Positions 1 to 9,890 of a stretch of 64,000 bases of DNA are shown here, piece after piece. A program made the translations under genes and the position numbers. Within the stretch, counting starts at the first letter, position 1, and each line of letters starts with the position of its first letter. Under the pieces are notes generated by a model. The model saw only the letters and a program-made list of their open reading frames with translations, ran no database searches and was not told the DNA's origin. The stretch is from NCBI RefSeq assembly GCF_016756495.1, contig NZ_AP023243.1, positions 1,302,001 through 1,366,000 of the forward strand, read 5' to 3'. This DNA comes from Mesorhizobium sp. 113-3-3. GTDB taxonomy: Bacteria > Pseudomonadota > Alphaproteobacteria > Rhizobiales > Rhizobiaceae.

Positions 1-86
1 GGACGGCTGGTCGACAGTTTTACCCCGCGCCGGGCTGATTTCCTCGCCTGAGATGGCCGCCGATTTCGCTGCTATTCGAAAATGAG

Positions 87-119
87 AAAACCCGCGCCCC
101 TTGGAAAAGGCGCGGGTTT
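87..119 (-). terminator. Rho-independent terminator after the aldehyde dehydrogenase gene
   Basis: Inverted repeat AACCCGCGCC / GGCGCGGGTT (89-98 and 109-118) with a 10-base loop. Read on the minus strand the hairpin is followed by TTTT, so it fits as the terminator of the minus-strand gene ending at 230. Nothing else is recognisable in the first 229 bases. Confidence 0.7.
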
Positions 120-229
120 GTTGCCTGGGCGCTTGTCGCGCCGCGGTACTCGAAACATCACCGCAGGACAGGAAACCTGCCGGATCATGGTGAATATAAA
201 CTTAATGCGCGGAGGCTCTCGGCGATTGG

Positions 230-1651
230 TCAGGTGATCCGTCGAAGCAAGCCGAAAAGCCGCTCGAACGTCTTGCCGTAGGGCGGTCGCAGCAGGGCGC
301 CGGCGCTCAAGCGCGACTGCAGGAAAACCGGCTTCTCCTTGCTGAAGGTGCGGAAACCCCATTGCCCGTGATAGGCGCCCATGCCGCTGGCGCCGACACC
401 GCCGAAAGGCTGGTTCTCCTGCACCAGATGCAGCATGCAGTCGTTGATGGTGACGCCGCCGGCGACCGTCTCGCGCAAGATGCGCTGGCGGTTGGTGCTG
501 TCATTGCCGAACCAGTAGAGCGCCAGCGGCCGGTCGGCCTGGTTCACATGGCTGATCGCCTCGTCGACGGTGCCGTATTCGACGATCGGCAGAACCGGGC
601 CGAAAATCTCCTCACGCATCAGCCGCAGGTCAGGTCCGGCGTTTCGAACCAGGGTCGGCAGAAGCTTGCGGCTCGCGGTGCCGAGATCTTCGCCGGCCGG
701 GTTGATTTCGGTGACATCAGCACCGGCCTCGCGGGCTTCCGCGATCATGGCGCGCAGGCGCTGAAGGTGCCGGTCGCTGATGATGGCGGTATAGTCGGGG
801 TTGTCGCGGAGCGTTGGGTAGAGCCGCGCCACAGCGGTTGCGAGTTTCGCGGCGACCGTGCCTGCCTGCCCCTTGGGCACCAGCAGATAGTCGGGCGCGA
901 TGCAGGTCTGCCCGGCATTGAGCAGCTTGCCATAGGCGATGCTGGCCGTTGCCGCGTCGAGATCGCAGGAGGGATCGAAGATCGCCGGCGACTTGCCGCC
1001 GAGTTCGAGCGTGACCGGGGTCAGGTTGGCGGCCGCGGCGATCGCGACCTGGCGGCCGACCGGGGTCGAGCCGGTGAACAGCAGATGATCGAACGGCATC
1101 GACACGAAAGCCTTGCCCATCTCGGCGTCGCCGGTGATGACGCTGAGCTCATCGGGGGCGAAGTGCTCGCTGGCCAGCCTGGCGAGCAGCGCCGAGAAGG
1201 CCGGTGTCAGTTCAGACGGCTTGACCAGCACGCGGTTGCCGGCGGCGAGCGCTGCCGTGACCGGCGCGACGGCAAGCTGGAACGGGTAATTCCACGGCGA
1301 GACGATGCCGACCACGCCAAGCGGCTGCGGCAGGAGCCGGTTTCGCCCCGGCAGGAACGGCAAGGTGGTGGCGACGCGACGCTCCCGCATCCAGCCTTTC
1401 ACATGGGAAAGCGTATGGCGAATGCCGGCGCGCACGACAAACAGTTCGGCAAGGCGCGTCTCGTGCGCCGAGCGGCCGCCAAAGTCGGCGTCTATCGCGG
1501 CGCAGATGTCGGCCTCATGCCGCTCGGTCAGGGCCAGCAGGCGTTTCAGCCGGTCCTTTCGCACGCTGAGGTCCGGAAAGGGCTGCCTCTCGAAGGCGGC
1601 GCGCTGCAAGCGGAATCGCTCGCCGAGGACATCCTGTCTCACCTGCAGCAT
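230..1651 (-). CDS. NAD(P)-dependent aldehyde dehydrogenase, coniferyl-aldehyde-dehydrogenase-like
   Basis: Class 3-like aldehyde dehydrogenase that should oxidise an aldehyde to the acid with NAD(P)+. The family signatures are present: VTLELGGKSP with general-base Glu216, and NAGQTCIAPDY with nucleophile Cys250 (numbered from the chosen start). The N-terminal SPWNYPFQL segment is typical of the coniferyl aldehyde dehydrogenase / fatty aldehyde dehydrogenase branch. I chose the ATG at 1651 because GGGAGG lies 5 bases before it; an upstream start would add 9 residues and lacks a site. The 473-residue length is normal. A TetR gene lies 36 bp upstream on the same strand, suggesting a two-gene operon. 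The true substrate cannot be read from sequence. Confidence 0.85.
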   Translation of the reverse strand: MLQVRQDVLGERFRLQRAAFERQPFPDLSVRKDRLKRLLALTERHEADICAAIDADFGGRSAHETRLAELFVVRAGIRHTLSHVKGWMRERRVATTLPFLPGRNRLLPQPLGVVGIVSPWNYPFQLAVAPVTAALAAGNRVLVKPSELTPAFSALLARLASEHFAPDELSVITGDAEMGKAFVSMPFDHLLFTGSTPVGRQVAIAAAANLTPVTLELGGKSPAIFDPSCDLDAATASIAYGKLLNAGQTCIAPDYLLVPKGQAGTVAAKLATAVARLYPTLRDNPDYTAIISDRHLQRLRAMIAEAREAGADVTEINPAGEDLGTASRKLLPTLVRNAGPDLRLMREEIFGPVLPIVEYGTVDEAISHVNQADRPLALYWFGNDSTNRQRILRETVAGGVTINDCMLHLVQENQPFGGVGASGMGAYHGQWGFRTFSKEKPVFLQSRLSAGALLRPPYGKTFERLFGLLRRIT

Positions 1652-1687
1652 CGCGCCCTCCCTGGCTCGCCTGGCCAAGCTTACATC

Positions 1688-2359
1688 CTAGCGTGTGAAG
1701 GAATCCAGCGGAGGTACAGATGTCGCTGGGGAAGGTGCCATCCGAGCCTCCCCGTGCAAGCTTCTGGCGGCAAGAGACAGGATTATTTCGTACAGTTCGT
1801 CCCGGGCCTGGCCGGCGCTGATGTCTCCCATCGCAGCGGCTTCCGACACGGCATCCGCTGCCCCCAGCATTGCCCACAGGCCGGCTGTTGCAATTCCGGC
1901 ATCTCCGGTGAAAGGGGCCAGCACGCGGCGGCACTTTTCGATGAAGCCTGCGCGATAGTCGCGCTTGATCCTTTCGAGTTCAGGGGAGCCGGCAAGGGCG
2001 GCGATCACGCCTGGGATCTCCCGGCCCTGGAGCAGGACGCAATCGACATAGGAGGATGCGATGACGGTGGCCTTGCTTTCCAGTGTCGGGTCGCTGTCCT
2101 CCAGCGCGACATCCATGAGTCTGGTCTGGCGCGCGTCGAAATCCTGGTAGAGCACGGCCAGCAGGCCGGCGCGTGTGCCGAAATGATCGTAGACGACCGG
2201 CTTGGCGATTTCAGCCCGCTCCGCCAGACGGCCAAGCGAAAGCGCCTCTGTTCCTTCCTCCCGCACCAATTGCCAGGCGACGCGAACAAGCTGCTCGTGC
2301 CGGTCCTGCCGCGACAGGCGGCGTCTGGTTTTCACCAGCGATGAAATCGGTTTTGCCAC
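1688..2359 (-). CDS. TetR family transcriptional regulator
   Basis: About 223 residues. The N-terminal helix-turn-helix reads GTEALSLGRLAERAEIAKP followed by VVYDHFGTRAGLL, the standard TetR pattern; the rest is a helical ligand-binding domain. The start is taken as the GTG at 2359 because the longer reading frame runs through the AT-rich promoter. It is divergent from the flavoprotein gene at 2446 and upstream of the aldehyde dehydrogenase gene. The inference is that it represses both and responds to a reactive aldehyde or quinone-type compound. Confidence 0.8.
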   Translation of the reverse strand: MAKPISSLVKTRRRLSRQDRHEQLVRVAWQLVREEGTEALSLGRLAERAEIAKPVVYDHFGTRAGLLAVLYQDFDARQTRLMDVALEDSDPTLESKATVIASSYVDCVLLQGREIPGVIAALAGSPELERIKRDYRAGFIEKCRRVLAPFTGDAGIATAGLWAMLGAADAVSEAAAMGDISAGQARDELYEIILSLAARSLHGEARMAPSPATSVPPLDSFTR

Positions 2360-2361
2360 GC

Positions 2362-2400
2362 TTGACACCACTATATACCAAAAGTAGGTTACTAAAAGTA
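2362..2400 (+). promoter_or_regulatory. Divergent promoter with direct-repeat operator for the TetR/flavoprotein pair
   Basis: TTGACA (2362-2367), a 17-base spacer and TAGGTT (2385-2390) form a plausible plus-strand promoter. Two near-identical 11-mers, TACCAAAAGTA (2376-2386) and TACTAAAAGTA (2390-2400), lie 14 bp apart and overlap the -10 region. The block is strikingly AT-rich for this genome. Binding by the adjacent TetR protein is inference. Confidence 0.5.
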
Positions 2401-2445
2401 TATAAGCAAAACCGCCTCTCGGCAAACGATCAAAAAGGATTTCCG

Positions 2446-3066
2446 ATGCATGCTCTCATTGTTGTCGCACACCCCAATTCCAACTCCTTCACCCACGCAC
2501 TGGGCAGGCGTGTTGCCGAGGGCATCTCCAAGTCAGATTCGCTGCACACTTTTGAATTTGCCGATCTGGCCGCCGAACAATTCGATCCGCGCTTCACGGC
2601 CAGCGATATCGGTGTCCACCTTCGGCAGGGGCCGACGTCGGACGACATTGCCGCTGAGCAGGCACGCATCGACCGGGCGGATGCGCTGGTGCTGGTCTAC
2701 CCCGTCTACTGGTGGTCCATGCCGGCTTTGCTCAAGGGGTGGATCGAACGCGTCTTCGCCAATGGCTGGGCCTATGACGAGGGCGCAGAGGGGAGACTGG
2801 TCAAGAAGCTTCAACGTCTCCCGGTACACCTGATCGCCAGCGCCGGCGCCAATCAGCGGACCTATGCGCGCCACGGCTATTTCGGCGCCATGAAGACGCA
2901 GATCGACCACGGCATCTTTGACTATTGCGGTGCCCGCGTCGTCACCTCGGAGTTGCTGATCCAGCCCGATGCCCAGGATCTGAATGCGCTGCTGGAAACG
3001 GCGGAGCGCATCGGGCGCTGGGTTTTTGGCCGGCAGAGGCAGGACGGCGTGACCAAGGCGGCGTGA
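2446..3066 (+). CDS. NAD(P)H dehydrogenase (quinone)-like flavodoxin-fold protein
   Basis: 206 residues of the NQO1/MdaB/KefF flavodoxin-like fold, expected to bind FMN or FAD and reduce quinones by two electrons. Evidence is the N-terminal strand and loop ALIVVAHPNSNSFTHAL, which is the flavin-phosphate loop, and the LVLVYPVYWWSMPALLKGWIER segment characteristic of the family. AAAAAGGA ends 5-6 bases before the ATG at 2446, so the longer upstream reading is rejected. It is divergent from a TetR gene and probably part of an electrophile or quinone detoxification locus with the aldehyde dehydrogenase; that role is inferred. Confidence 0.8.
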   Translation: MHALIVVAHPNSNSFTHALGRRVAEGISKSDSLHTFEFADLAAEQFDPRFTASDIGVHLRQGPTSDDIAAEQARIDRADALVLVYPVYWWSMPALLKGWIERVFANGWAYDEGAEGRLVKKLQRLPVHLIASAGANQRTYARHGYFGAMKTQIDHGIFDYCGARVVTSELLIQPDAQDLNALLETAERIGRWVFGRQRQDGVTKAA

Positions 3067-3153
3067 TCAGTCCGGTCCGGTGATGCATAGCCGGTTCCGT
3101 TTCGGGACAGTGGTGGGCAGGTCCGTCCACCGACAAGATGGCATAAGGCAGTC

Positions 3154-3168
3154 GTTCCGGTTGTGTTC
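3154..3168 (+). promoter_or_regulatory. Alphaproteobacterial-type LexA box upstream of recQ
   Basis: GTTC, seven bases, GTTC at 3154-3168, the direct-repeat SOS box of alphaproteobacterial LexA. It lies 105 bp before the recQ start and no other gene starts between. Binding is inferred from the consensus only. Confidence 0.5.
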
Positions 3169-3273
3169 CGAGAACGGCTGCGCTACTCCAAGGCGTCATG
3201 CGGAGAGTCTCTTGATCGGTTCCCACATCCTCTCCAATCCCCGAAAAATCGCTTCCGGTCCGGCGTCCGTCTG

Positions 3274-5109
<1,836 letters not shown>

Positions 5110-5130
5110 AGAAGCGCTTCACGGTTCACG

Positions 5131-5946
5131 TCACTTGTTGAAATTCGCGATAAACTGCCCGAATTGCTGGGTGGGAGGGTGCGCGAACATCTCCTTTGGC
5201 TCACCCACCGAATCCACCTCACCCTTGTGAAGGAACATCACCTTGCTCGATACGTCGCGGGCAAAACTCATTTCGTGCGTTACCACCAACATGGTGCGCC
5301 CCTCCTCGGCAAGCGAGCGCATGACGCGCAGCACCTCGCCGACCAGTTCCGGATCGAGCGCGGAAGTCGGCTCGTCGAACAGCATCACCTTGGGATTCAT
5401 CGCCAGCGCGCGCGCTATGGCGGCGCGCTGTTGCTGGCCGCCTGACATGTGAGGAGGATAGTAGTTGCGACGCTCCCATATCCCCACGCGCTTCAGCAAT
5501 GCCTCGGCCTGCTCCACGCATTCGGCGCGCGGCCGCTTGAGCACATGCGTCGGCGCGGCGACAAGGTTCTCGAGCACGGTCATGTGCGACCAGAGATTGA
5601 AGCTCTGGAACACCATGGCGAGATTGGCCCGAATCCGTTCGACCTGGCGCATATCGGCCGGCGCTTGATGACCGTCGCGGCTTTGCTTCATCTTGATGAG
5701 CTCGCCGTCGACCCGCACTTCGCCGGAGTCAGGGGTCTCAAGGAGGTTGATGCAGCGAAGCATCGTGCTCTTGCCCGAGCCCGAGGAGCCGAGGATAGAA
5801 ATGACGTCGCCCTTATGGGCTTCGAGCGAAATGCCCTTGAGCACCTCATGATCGCCAAAGCACTTGCGCATGTCCTTGACGCTGATGGCTGACTTGTCGT
5901 CCGGGGACGATGCTGCTTTCGCGGCAGCGGCGACATTTGCCGACAT
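5131..5946 (-). CDS. Polar amino acid ABC transporter, ATP-binding subunit
   Basis: HisP/OccP/GlnQ-family ATPase that powers amino acid import. It has Walker A GSSGSGKST near residue 55, the signature MSGGQQQR, Walker B VMLFDEPTSALDPE and the switch histidine in VVTHEM. The ATG at 5946 overlaps the TGA of the upstream permease by one base, with GGAGG 7 bases before it, so the two are translationally coupled. Last gene of a four-gene minus-strand operon: binding protein, permease, permease, ATPase. Confidence 0.92.
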   Translation of the reverse strand: MSANVAAAAKAASSPDDKSAISVKDMRKCFGDHEVLKGISLEAHKGDVISILGSSGSGKSTMLRCINLLETPDSGEVRVDGELIKMKQSRDGHQAPADMRQVERIRANLAMVFQSFNLWSHMTVLENLVAAPTHVLKRPRAECVEQAEALLKRVGIWERRNYYPPHMSGGQQQRAAIARALAMNPKVMLFDEPTSALDPELVGEVLRVMRSLAEEGRTMLVVTHEMSFARDVSSKVMFLHKGEVDSVGEPKEMFAHPPTQQFGQFIANFNK

Positions 5947-6677
5947 CACAACACCTCCGGGACGGGCTTGATTTGCTGGGACTGATCGGGCGCGGGGCGC
6001 AGATGCGGTGAAAGCACGTATTCAACCCAGGCAAACAGGCGCGCGATCGACAGGTTGAGCAGCAGGTAGATCACGCCGGCGCAGGTCAGCACCTCGATCG
6101 GCCGGAACGTGTCGTGCTGGATCTTCTGCGCCGTTCCCATCATCTCCATGATGGTCACCACGGAAGCGAGCGCGGTCGCCTTGGTCATCAGGATGATCTC
6201 GGTCGAATAGGCCGGCAAGGCCAGGCGGAGCGCTATGGGCAATGTGACAATACGGAAGCGTGTGAATGGAGACATGCCGAAAGCCTTGGCCGCCTCGATT
6301 TGCCCGACCGGCACGGCCCGGAGCGCGCCGCGGAAAATCTCGCTCTCATAAGCGGCGGTGTTGAGCGCCATCGCGACGATCGTGCAATACATGGGGTCCC
6401 GCAGGATCGGCCACAGGATCGGGCTGTGGCGCACAAAATCGAACTGGGAAAGCCCGAAATAGATCAGATAGAGCTGCACCAGCAGCGGCGATCCGCGGAA
6501 GACGAAGACATAGGCGCGGGTGAAATATTCGCCCGATTTGTAGCCCGAGGCCCGCAACCAGGTCAGGCCGGTGGCGATGACCAGGCCGAAGGCGATGCCG
6601 AAGAACCAGATCTCAAGCGTCAGCGGCAGTGCTTTCAGCACGCTCCACATGGTCGAAAGGTAGAAGTTGAAATCCAC
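5946..6677 (-). CDS. Polar amino acid ABC transporter, permease subunit (HisM/OccM type)
   Basis: About 243 residues, inner-membrane protein of the HisMQ family with the permease EAA-type loop (EIFRGALRAVPVGQIEAAKA) that contacts the ATPase. Roughly five hydrophobic helices. The GTG at 6677 is preferred because AGGAGG sits 5 bases upstream; the GTG two codons earlier is almost on top of that site. It follows the first permease by 9 bp and overlaps the ATPase gene. Confidence 0.9.
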   Translation of the reverse strand: MDFNFYLSTMWSVLKALPLTLEIWFFGIAFGLVIATGLTWLRASGYKSGEYFTRAYVFVFRGSPLLVQLYLIYFGLSQFDFVRHSPILWPILRDPMYCTIVAMALNTAAYESEIFRGALRAVPVGQIEAAKAFGMSPFTRFRIVTLPIALRLALPAYSTEIILMTKATALASVVTIMEMMGTAQKIQHDTFRPIEVLTCAGVIYLLLNLSIARLFAWVEYVLSPHLRPAPDQSQQIKPVPEVL

Positions 6678-6686
6678 CGCCACCTC

Positions 6687-7433
6687 CTATTTCGGACGCA
6701 GAAAGCTGCGTGAGGTGTAGCGCTCGGCCTTGTCGAAGATCGGCGTCGAGATCGACGTCATCACGAGGTAGAGGATGCCGGCGACGGTGTAGAAAAGCAG
6801 CGAGTGGTGTGTTGAACGCGCGGCCTTGTTCGCCGTCAGCATCAGCTCGGCGACGCCGGTGACCGAGATCAAAGCCGAATCCTTGATGGTCAGCTGCCAC
6901 ACATTGCCCAGCCCCGGTACCGCCAGACGCAGGACCTGAGGCATGATCACGAGGCGAAAACGCAGCCAGGCCGACATGCCATAGGCGCGCGCCGCTTCCA
7001 GCTCGCCGCGATGGATCGCCAGGAACGACCCGCGGAAGACCTCGGCCTGATAGGCGCCCGAAATGATGCCGACAGCGAGCACGCCGCCGAGGAAGCTCGG
7101 CATGTTCAAGATGTCGGCCGAACCGATCGATCCCGTGGACCTTGCCACGCCTGTCAGGATCTGCGTGCCGCCATAGTAGAAAAGGTAGATGACCAGAAGC
7201 TCCGGCTCGCCGCGGAACACGGTCGTGTAGCTCTCGCCGATGAATCTCAGTCCGCCGCGATGCGATAGCTTGGCCGCCGCCACGAGCGAGCCCAGCACGG
7301 CGCCGATCATCATCGAAACGAGAGTGACGGCGAGCGTCCAGCCGATGCCCCAGAGCAGCTGCAAGCCCCAGCCGGCCGCCAACAGCTCATAGGCCGTCGA
7401 CAGCTGATCCTTGAGACTGTTGAGAAAGTCCAC
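6687..7433 (-). CDS. Polar amino acid ABC transporter, permease subunit (HisQ/OccQ type)
   Basis: 248 residues, paralogous to the next gene. The EAA loop reads EVFRGSFLAIHRGELEAARA, and the N-terminal GWTLAVTLVSMMIGAVLG helix is typical of HisMQ permeases. GTG start at 7433 with GGGGAGG 6 bases upstream. Together the two permeases form the heterodimeric channel of the importer. The gene is preceded by a strong hairpin that separates it from the binding-protein gene. Confidence 0.9.
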   Translation of the reverse strand: MDFLNSLKDQLSTAYELLAAGWGLQLLWGIGWTLAVTLVSMMIGAVLGSLVAAAKLSHRGGLRFIGESYTTVFRGEPELLVIYLFYYGGTQILTGVARSTGSIGSADILNMPSFLGGVLAVGIISGAYQAEVFRGSFLAIHRGELEAARAYGMSAWLRFRLVIMPQVLRLAVPGLGNVWQLTIKDSALISVTGVAELMLTANKAARSTHHSLLFYTVAGILYLVMTSISTPIFDKAERYTSRSFLRPK

Positions 7434-7484
7434 CTACGCCTCCCCGGGCGTCGAGATGATGCAACGACGGCTCGCCTTGCTTCG

Positions 7485-7532
7485 GTGCATCCCGTTTCCC
7501 GAAACCGCCTGGCATTTTCGGGCGACATGCAC
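7485..7532. repeat. Short intergenic palindrome, family A copy 1
   Basis: Imperfect inverted repeat GTGCATCCCGTTTCCCGAAA ... TTTTCGGGCGACATGCAC, between the binding-protein gene and the first permease gene. Same family as 20301-20349 and 20943-20990: all share GCAT/CGT..CGTTGCCCAAAA-like left arms and TTTTGGGCGACATGCA-like right arms. REP-like; function unknown. Confidence 0.65.
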
Positions 7533-7541
7533 TCGATGCAA

Positions 7542-7569
7542 AAAGGGAGCAGCCCTGGCTGCTCCCTTT
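7542..7569 (-). terminator. Hairpin after the binding-protein gene (attenuator-type)
   Basis: Perfect stem AAAGGGAGCAGCC / GGCTGCTCCCTTT with a 2-base spacer, 6 bp past the stop codon of the solute-binding protein gene and before the permease genes of the same operon. Such a hairpin would reduce read-through and stabilise the upstream message, giving excess binding protein over membrane subunits. Confidence 0.7.
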
Positions 7570-7575
7570 GCGACA

Positions 7576-8418
7576 TTACTTGGTAATGTCGATCTTGAAC
7601 CACTGCATCGAGTATTTCGACACCGACCCGTCATCGAGAGCGGCCTTGAGCGCCTTGTTGTAGATGTCCTGCAGGTCCTTGTCGGTCTTGCGGAAGGCAG
7701 CACCGATGCCCGGTCCGAGGATCGGACCGCCCTTGAACTGCGGCCCGACGAATTCGAGGTCCTTGGCGTCGGGCTTGGCCAGCGTGCCGAGGAAGTATGT
7801 GGTGTCGGCGAAGGCCACGTCGAGGCGCCCGGCCATCAGGTCGAGATCATGCTCGTCGGTGGTCTTGTATTCGTGGACGTTGGCGACATCCTTGAGATAT
7901 TTGTCGGCAAACGTCGCCTCCGTGGTCGAAACCTGCAGGCCGACATTCTTGCCGGTCAGCTCCTTGCGCAGCGTGTCGAGCGCCGCCTTGGACTCGGCGT
8001 CGTCCTTGGAAAGATCGATCATCTTGCCGCTGTTGGACAGCTGTGCCAGCGGCCCATTCTTGTCGGCGAGGAAAGCCACCGGCGATGAGGCATAGGGGAT
8101 CGAGAAGTCGATGGTCTTCAGGCGCTCATCGGTGATCGACATGCCGTCCATGACGATGTCGAACTTGCCCGCGGTGAGGCCGGGAATGACGCCGTCCCAG
8201 TCCTGCGCCTGGATCTTGCATTCGAGCTTCGCGCGAGCGCAGACGTCGTTGAGGATGTCCACCTCGAAGCCGACGATCTTGCCGCTGGGGTCGGTCTGGT
8301 TCCATGGGGCATAGGAGCCCTCCATGGCAACCGTCACGGTCTTCCAGTCCTTGGCCAACGCCGGGGTTGAAAAGGTCAGCGCCAGCGCGGCAAGCGCAAT
8401 CCAACGTGATGATGTCAC
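7576..8418 (-). CDS. Polar amino acid/opine-type ABC transporter, periplasmic binding protein
   Basis: About 280 residues, bacterial solute-binding family 3. A signal peptide (hydrophobic ALAALALTFSTPALA, cleavage before KDWKTV) exports it to the periplasm. The mature part has YAPWN, GFEVDILNDVCARA and DIVMDGMSITDERLKTIDFS, which resemble lysine/arginine/ornithine and octopine/nopaline binding proteins. The start is set at the GTG at 8418 because GGGAGAA lies 6 bases upstream; the ATG at 8433 would put that site inside the coding region. First gene of the importer operon. The ligand (basic amino acid, opine or similar) is inference. Confidence 0.88.
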   Translation of the reverse strand: MTSSRWIALAALALTFSTPALAKDWKTVTVAMEGSYAPWNQTDPSGKIVGFEVDILNDVCARAKLECKIQAQDWDGVIPGLTAGKFDIVMDGMSITDERLKTIDFSIPYASSPVAFLADKNGPLAQLSNSGKMIDLSKDDAESKAALDTLRKELTGKNVGLQVSTTEATFADKYLKDVANVHEYKTTDEHDLDLMAGRLDVAFADTTYFLGTLAKPDAKDLEFVGPQFKGGPILGPGIGAAFRKTDKDLQDIYNKALKAALDDGSVSKYSMQWFKIDITK

Positions 8419-8744
8419 GATACTTTCTCCCATTTTTATTCTTGGAACCCTCAGATACCAATTGCTTAGCCTAGCCCCAATTCCCCCACAAGTGCTGTTT
8501 TCCGCTCCGCATTGAGCGCATTCTTGAGGCTGCGCGGGTGCAGGTTCCGCGGCACGTGGAAATCCGGCGCGATGGCGGGGTCGCCTTGCTAAGCCATTGT
8601 CTTGCCGGAGTAAGCCATCGCGCGGTGCTGCCCGCTGGCTGTTCACAGCCTTCGCTCTGGCGCCAGTGCCGTGCGTGATCAGCGCCAGGCGTGTCATCAA
8701 GATCTCGTGAAGAGGCGAAGTCCGCGAAGTCATTTTGAAAGCCT
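8419..8744. other. Intergenic stretch with no recognised gene
   Basis: 326 bp upstream of the transporter operon and downstream of the minus-strand gene that ends at 8745. It must contain the transporter promoter, but I cannot point to a convincing -35/-10 pair, and reading frames here lack ribosome binding sites and family resemblance. Confidence 0.4.
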
Positions 8745-9161
8745 CTAGTGCCAGAGGCAAACCTTGACGTCCTTCCCGACATAGCAGGCGCCTTCGCGAC
8801 GAAGCTCACCCCAATCGAGTTCGTCAGCGTGCGTTTCGTCAATCTCCGAGTTAGAATAGCCTGTCCAGGAATCTTCGTCCTTGTAGACAACCGCCCAGTA
8901 ATCCCGGGACATTTCACCGGCCCCGCTGTGCGGGTCAGGATAGTCGATACCTGCAAAAACCTGCTTAGGCCCCTGGATATTGAAATCGCCGCCCGTCTCG
9001 ATTTGATAATAGCATTTTCCGGATATGCGGGTCTGGCCGTGAACAACAAGCAGGCACCGGCCCCATTTATAGCCGCTCGGCAAGCGATGCTGTGGTCGTG
9101 CATGCGCAGGCGAGAGGGAAACCGCAATTGCAAAGGCAGCCGCCAGTGTTCGCCCGATCAT
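8745..9161 (-). CDS. Secreted protein of unknown function
   Basis: 138 residues with a clear signal peptide (MIGRTLAAAFAIAVSLSPAHA). The mature part is small and polar, with four cysteines (CLLVV, KCYYQIETGGDF, GACYVG, VCLWH) that could form two disulfides in the periplasm. I do not recognise the family. Monocistronic: it lies between the tRNA-Ser gene and the amino acid transporter operon, both on the same strand. Confidence 0.65.
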   Translation of the reverse strand: MIGRTLAAAFAIAVSLSPAHARPQHRLPSGYKWGRCLLVVHGQTRISGKCYYQIETGGDFNIQGPKQVFAGIDYPDPHSGAGEMSRDYWAVVYKDEDSWTGYSNSEIDETHADELDWGELRREGACYVGKDVKVCLWH

Positions 9162-9383
9162 CTTGTCACCCGTTGTGAAACAGCCGATCCAAAGAGCGAT
9201 CGGACGCTGTTGGGTTGCGCGCGGAGCGCATATCGAAACGGTTCTCCGCAGGATGGTCCCTTCGAGATCCTGTTATTGATCGACCATAGCCGGATTTTTG
9301 TCACGTGACATGTGCGCCGCTGCACGGCGAAAAAAGCCAGCCAGCGTGAAAAATCGTTACGTATCAGATAGATAATAAATTTA

Positions 9384-9473
9384 TGGCGGAGAGGGAGGGA
9401 TTCGAACCCCCGATGGGCTTGCACCCATGCCGCATTTCGAGTGCGGTGCATTCGACCACTCTGCCACCTCTCC
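9384..9473 (-). tRNA. tRNA-Ser (anticodon CGA)
   Basis: Class II tRNA of 90 nt including an encoded CCA (9384-9386). Acceptor stem GGAGAGG pairs with CCTCTCC; the anticodon loop is CTCGAAA flanked by the CCGCA/TGCGG stem; a long variable arm is present and the T loop reads GGTTCGAATCC. Decodes UCG. Confidence 0.95.
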
Positions 9474-9507
9474 GCGGTCATGGTCGGCCGTTGCCGGCGC
9501 GGCGCAC

Positions 9508-9536
9508 TAGATAACGGCTGAACGGGCAGGTTACAA
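9508..9536 (-). promoter_or_regulatory. Promoter of tRNA-Ser
   Basis: On the minus strand TTGTAA (9536-9531), a 17-base spacer and TATCTA (9513-9508) lie about 35 bases before the mature tRNA 5' end. Confidence 0.5.
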
Positions 9537-9736
9537 GGCCAAATCCACCGATATTTGGCTTGCCGCCTGGCCTGCCGGGCAAGCCGCTGAAACAGGGCGG
9601 GACTTTGCAGCCAAGCCCATGCGATTTCACGGGTCGGCAACGCATCCTCGCCGCCTGGCGACGGCAACGCCTGGGTGGTCATGCCTACTTGCCCGGTCTT
9701 TGCCGGCCAATGACTGTCCCGGCAACGGCTGTTGCC

Positions 9737-9765
9737 TTGACTCCTACGCAACCTTCGGTTAGGGA
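9737..9765 (+). promoter_or_regulatory. Probable promoter of rplU-rpmA
   Basis: TTGACT (9737-9742), a 17-base spacer and TAGGGA (9760-9765). It leaves a leader of about 120 nt before rplU. No gene is seen between the tRNA promoter and rplU. Confidence 0.5.
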
Positions 9766-9839
9766 CAGCGCGCAATCGGCGTGGAGGGTTCTTCCGCGCC
9801 GCTTGTTTTTTGAACCCGCAGACTGACAAAAAGACGGCC

Positions 9840-9858
9840 GAACCGCCTCAGGCGGTTC
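9840..9858 (+). promoter_or_regulatory. Leader hairpin before rplU
   Basis: Perfect stem GAACCGCC / GGCGGTTC with a 3-base loop, 33 bases before the rplU start and without a T run. It could be a structure for autogenous control of the L21-L27 operon; that is only a suggestion. Confidence 0.35.
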
Positions 9859-9890
9859 ATCAAGGCCGACCGAACAGCGAAAGGCAAAAA

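Noticed and set aside
362..2344. 660-codon open frame opposite the aldehyde dehydrogenase and TetR genes
   Set aside because: GC-rich antisense shadow; the minus-strand frames have family motifs and ribosome binding sites, this one has neither.
3163..3273. 37-codon N-terminal extension of RecQ
   Set aside because: It does not resemble RecQ N-termini and lies next to the LexA-type box, which should be upstream of the transcript start.
9384..9473. tRNA-associated integration site
   Set aside because: No integrase gene, no repeated tRNA 3' end and normal core genes on both sides.
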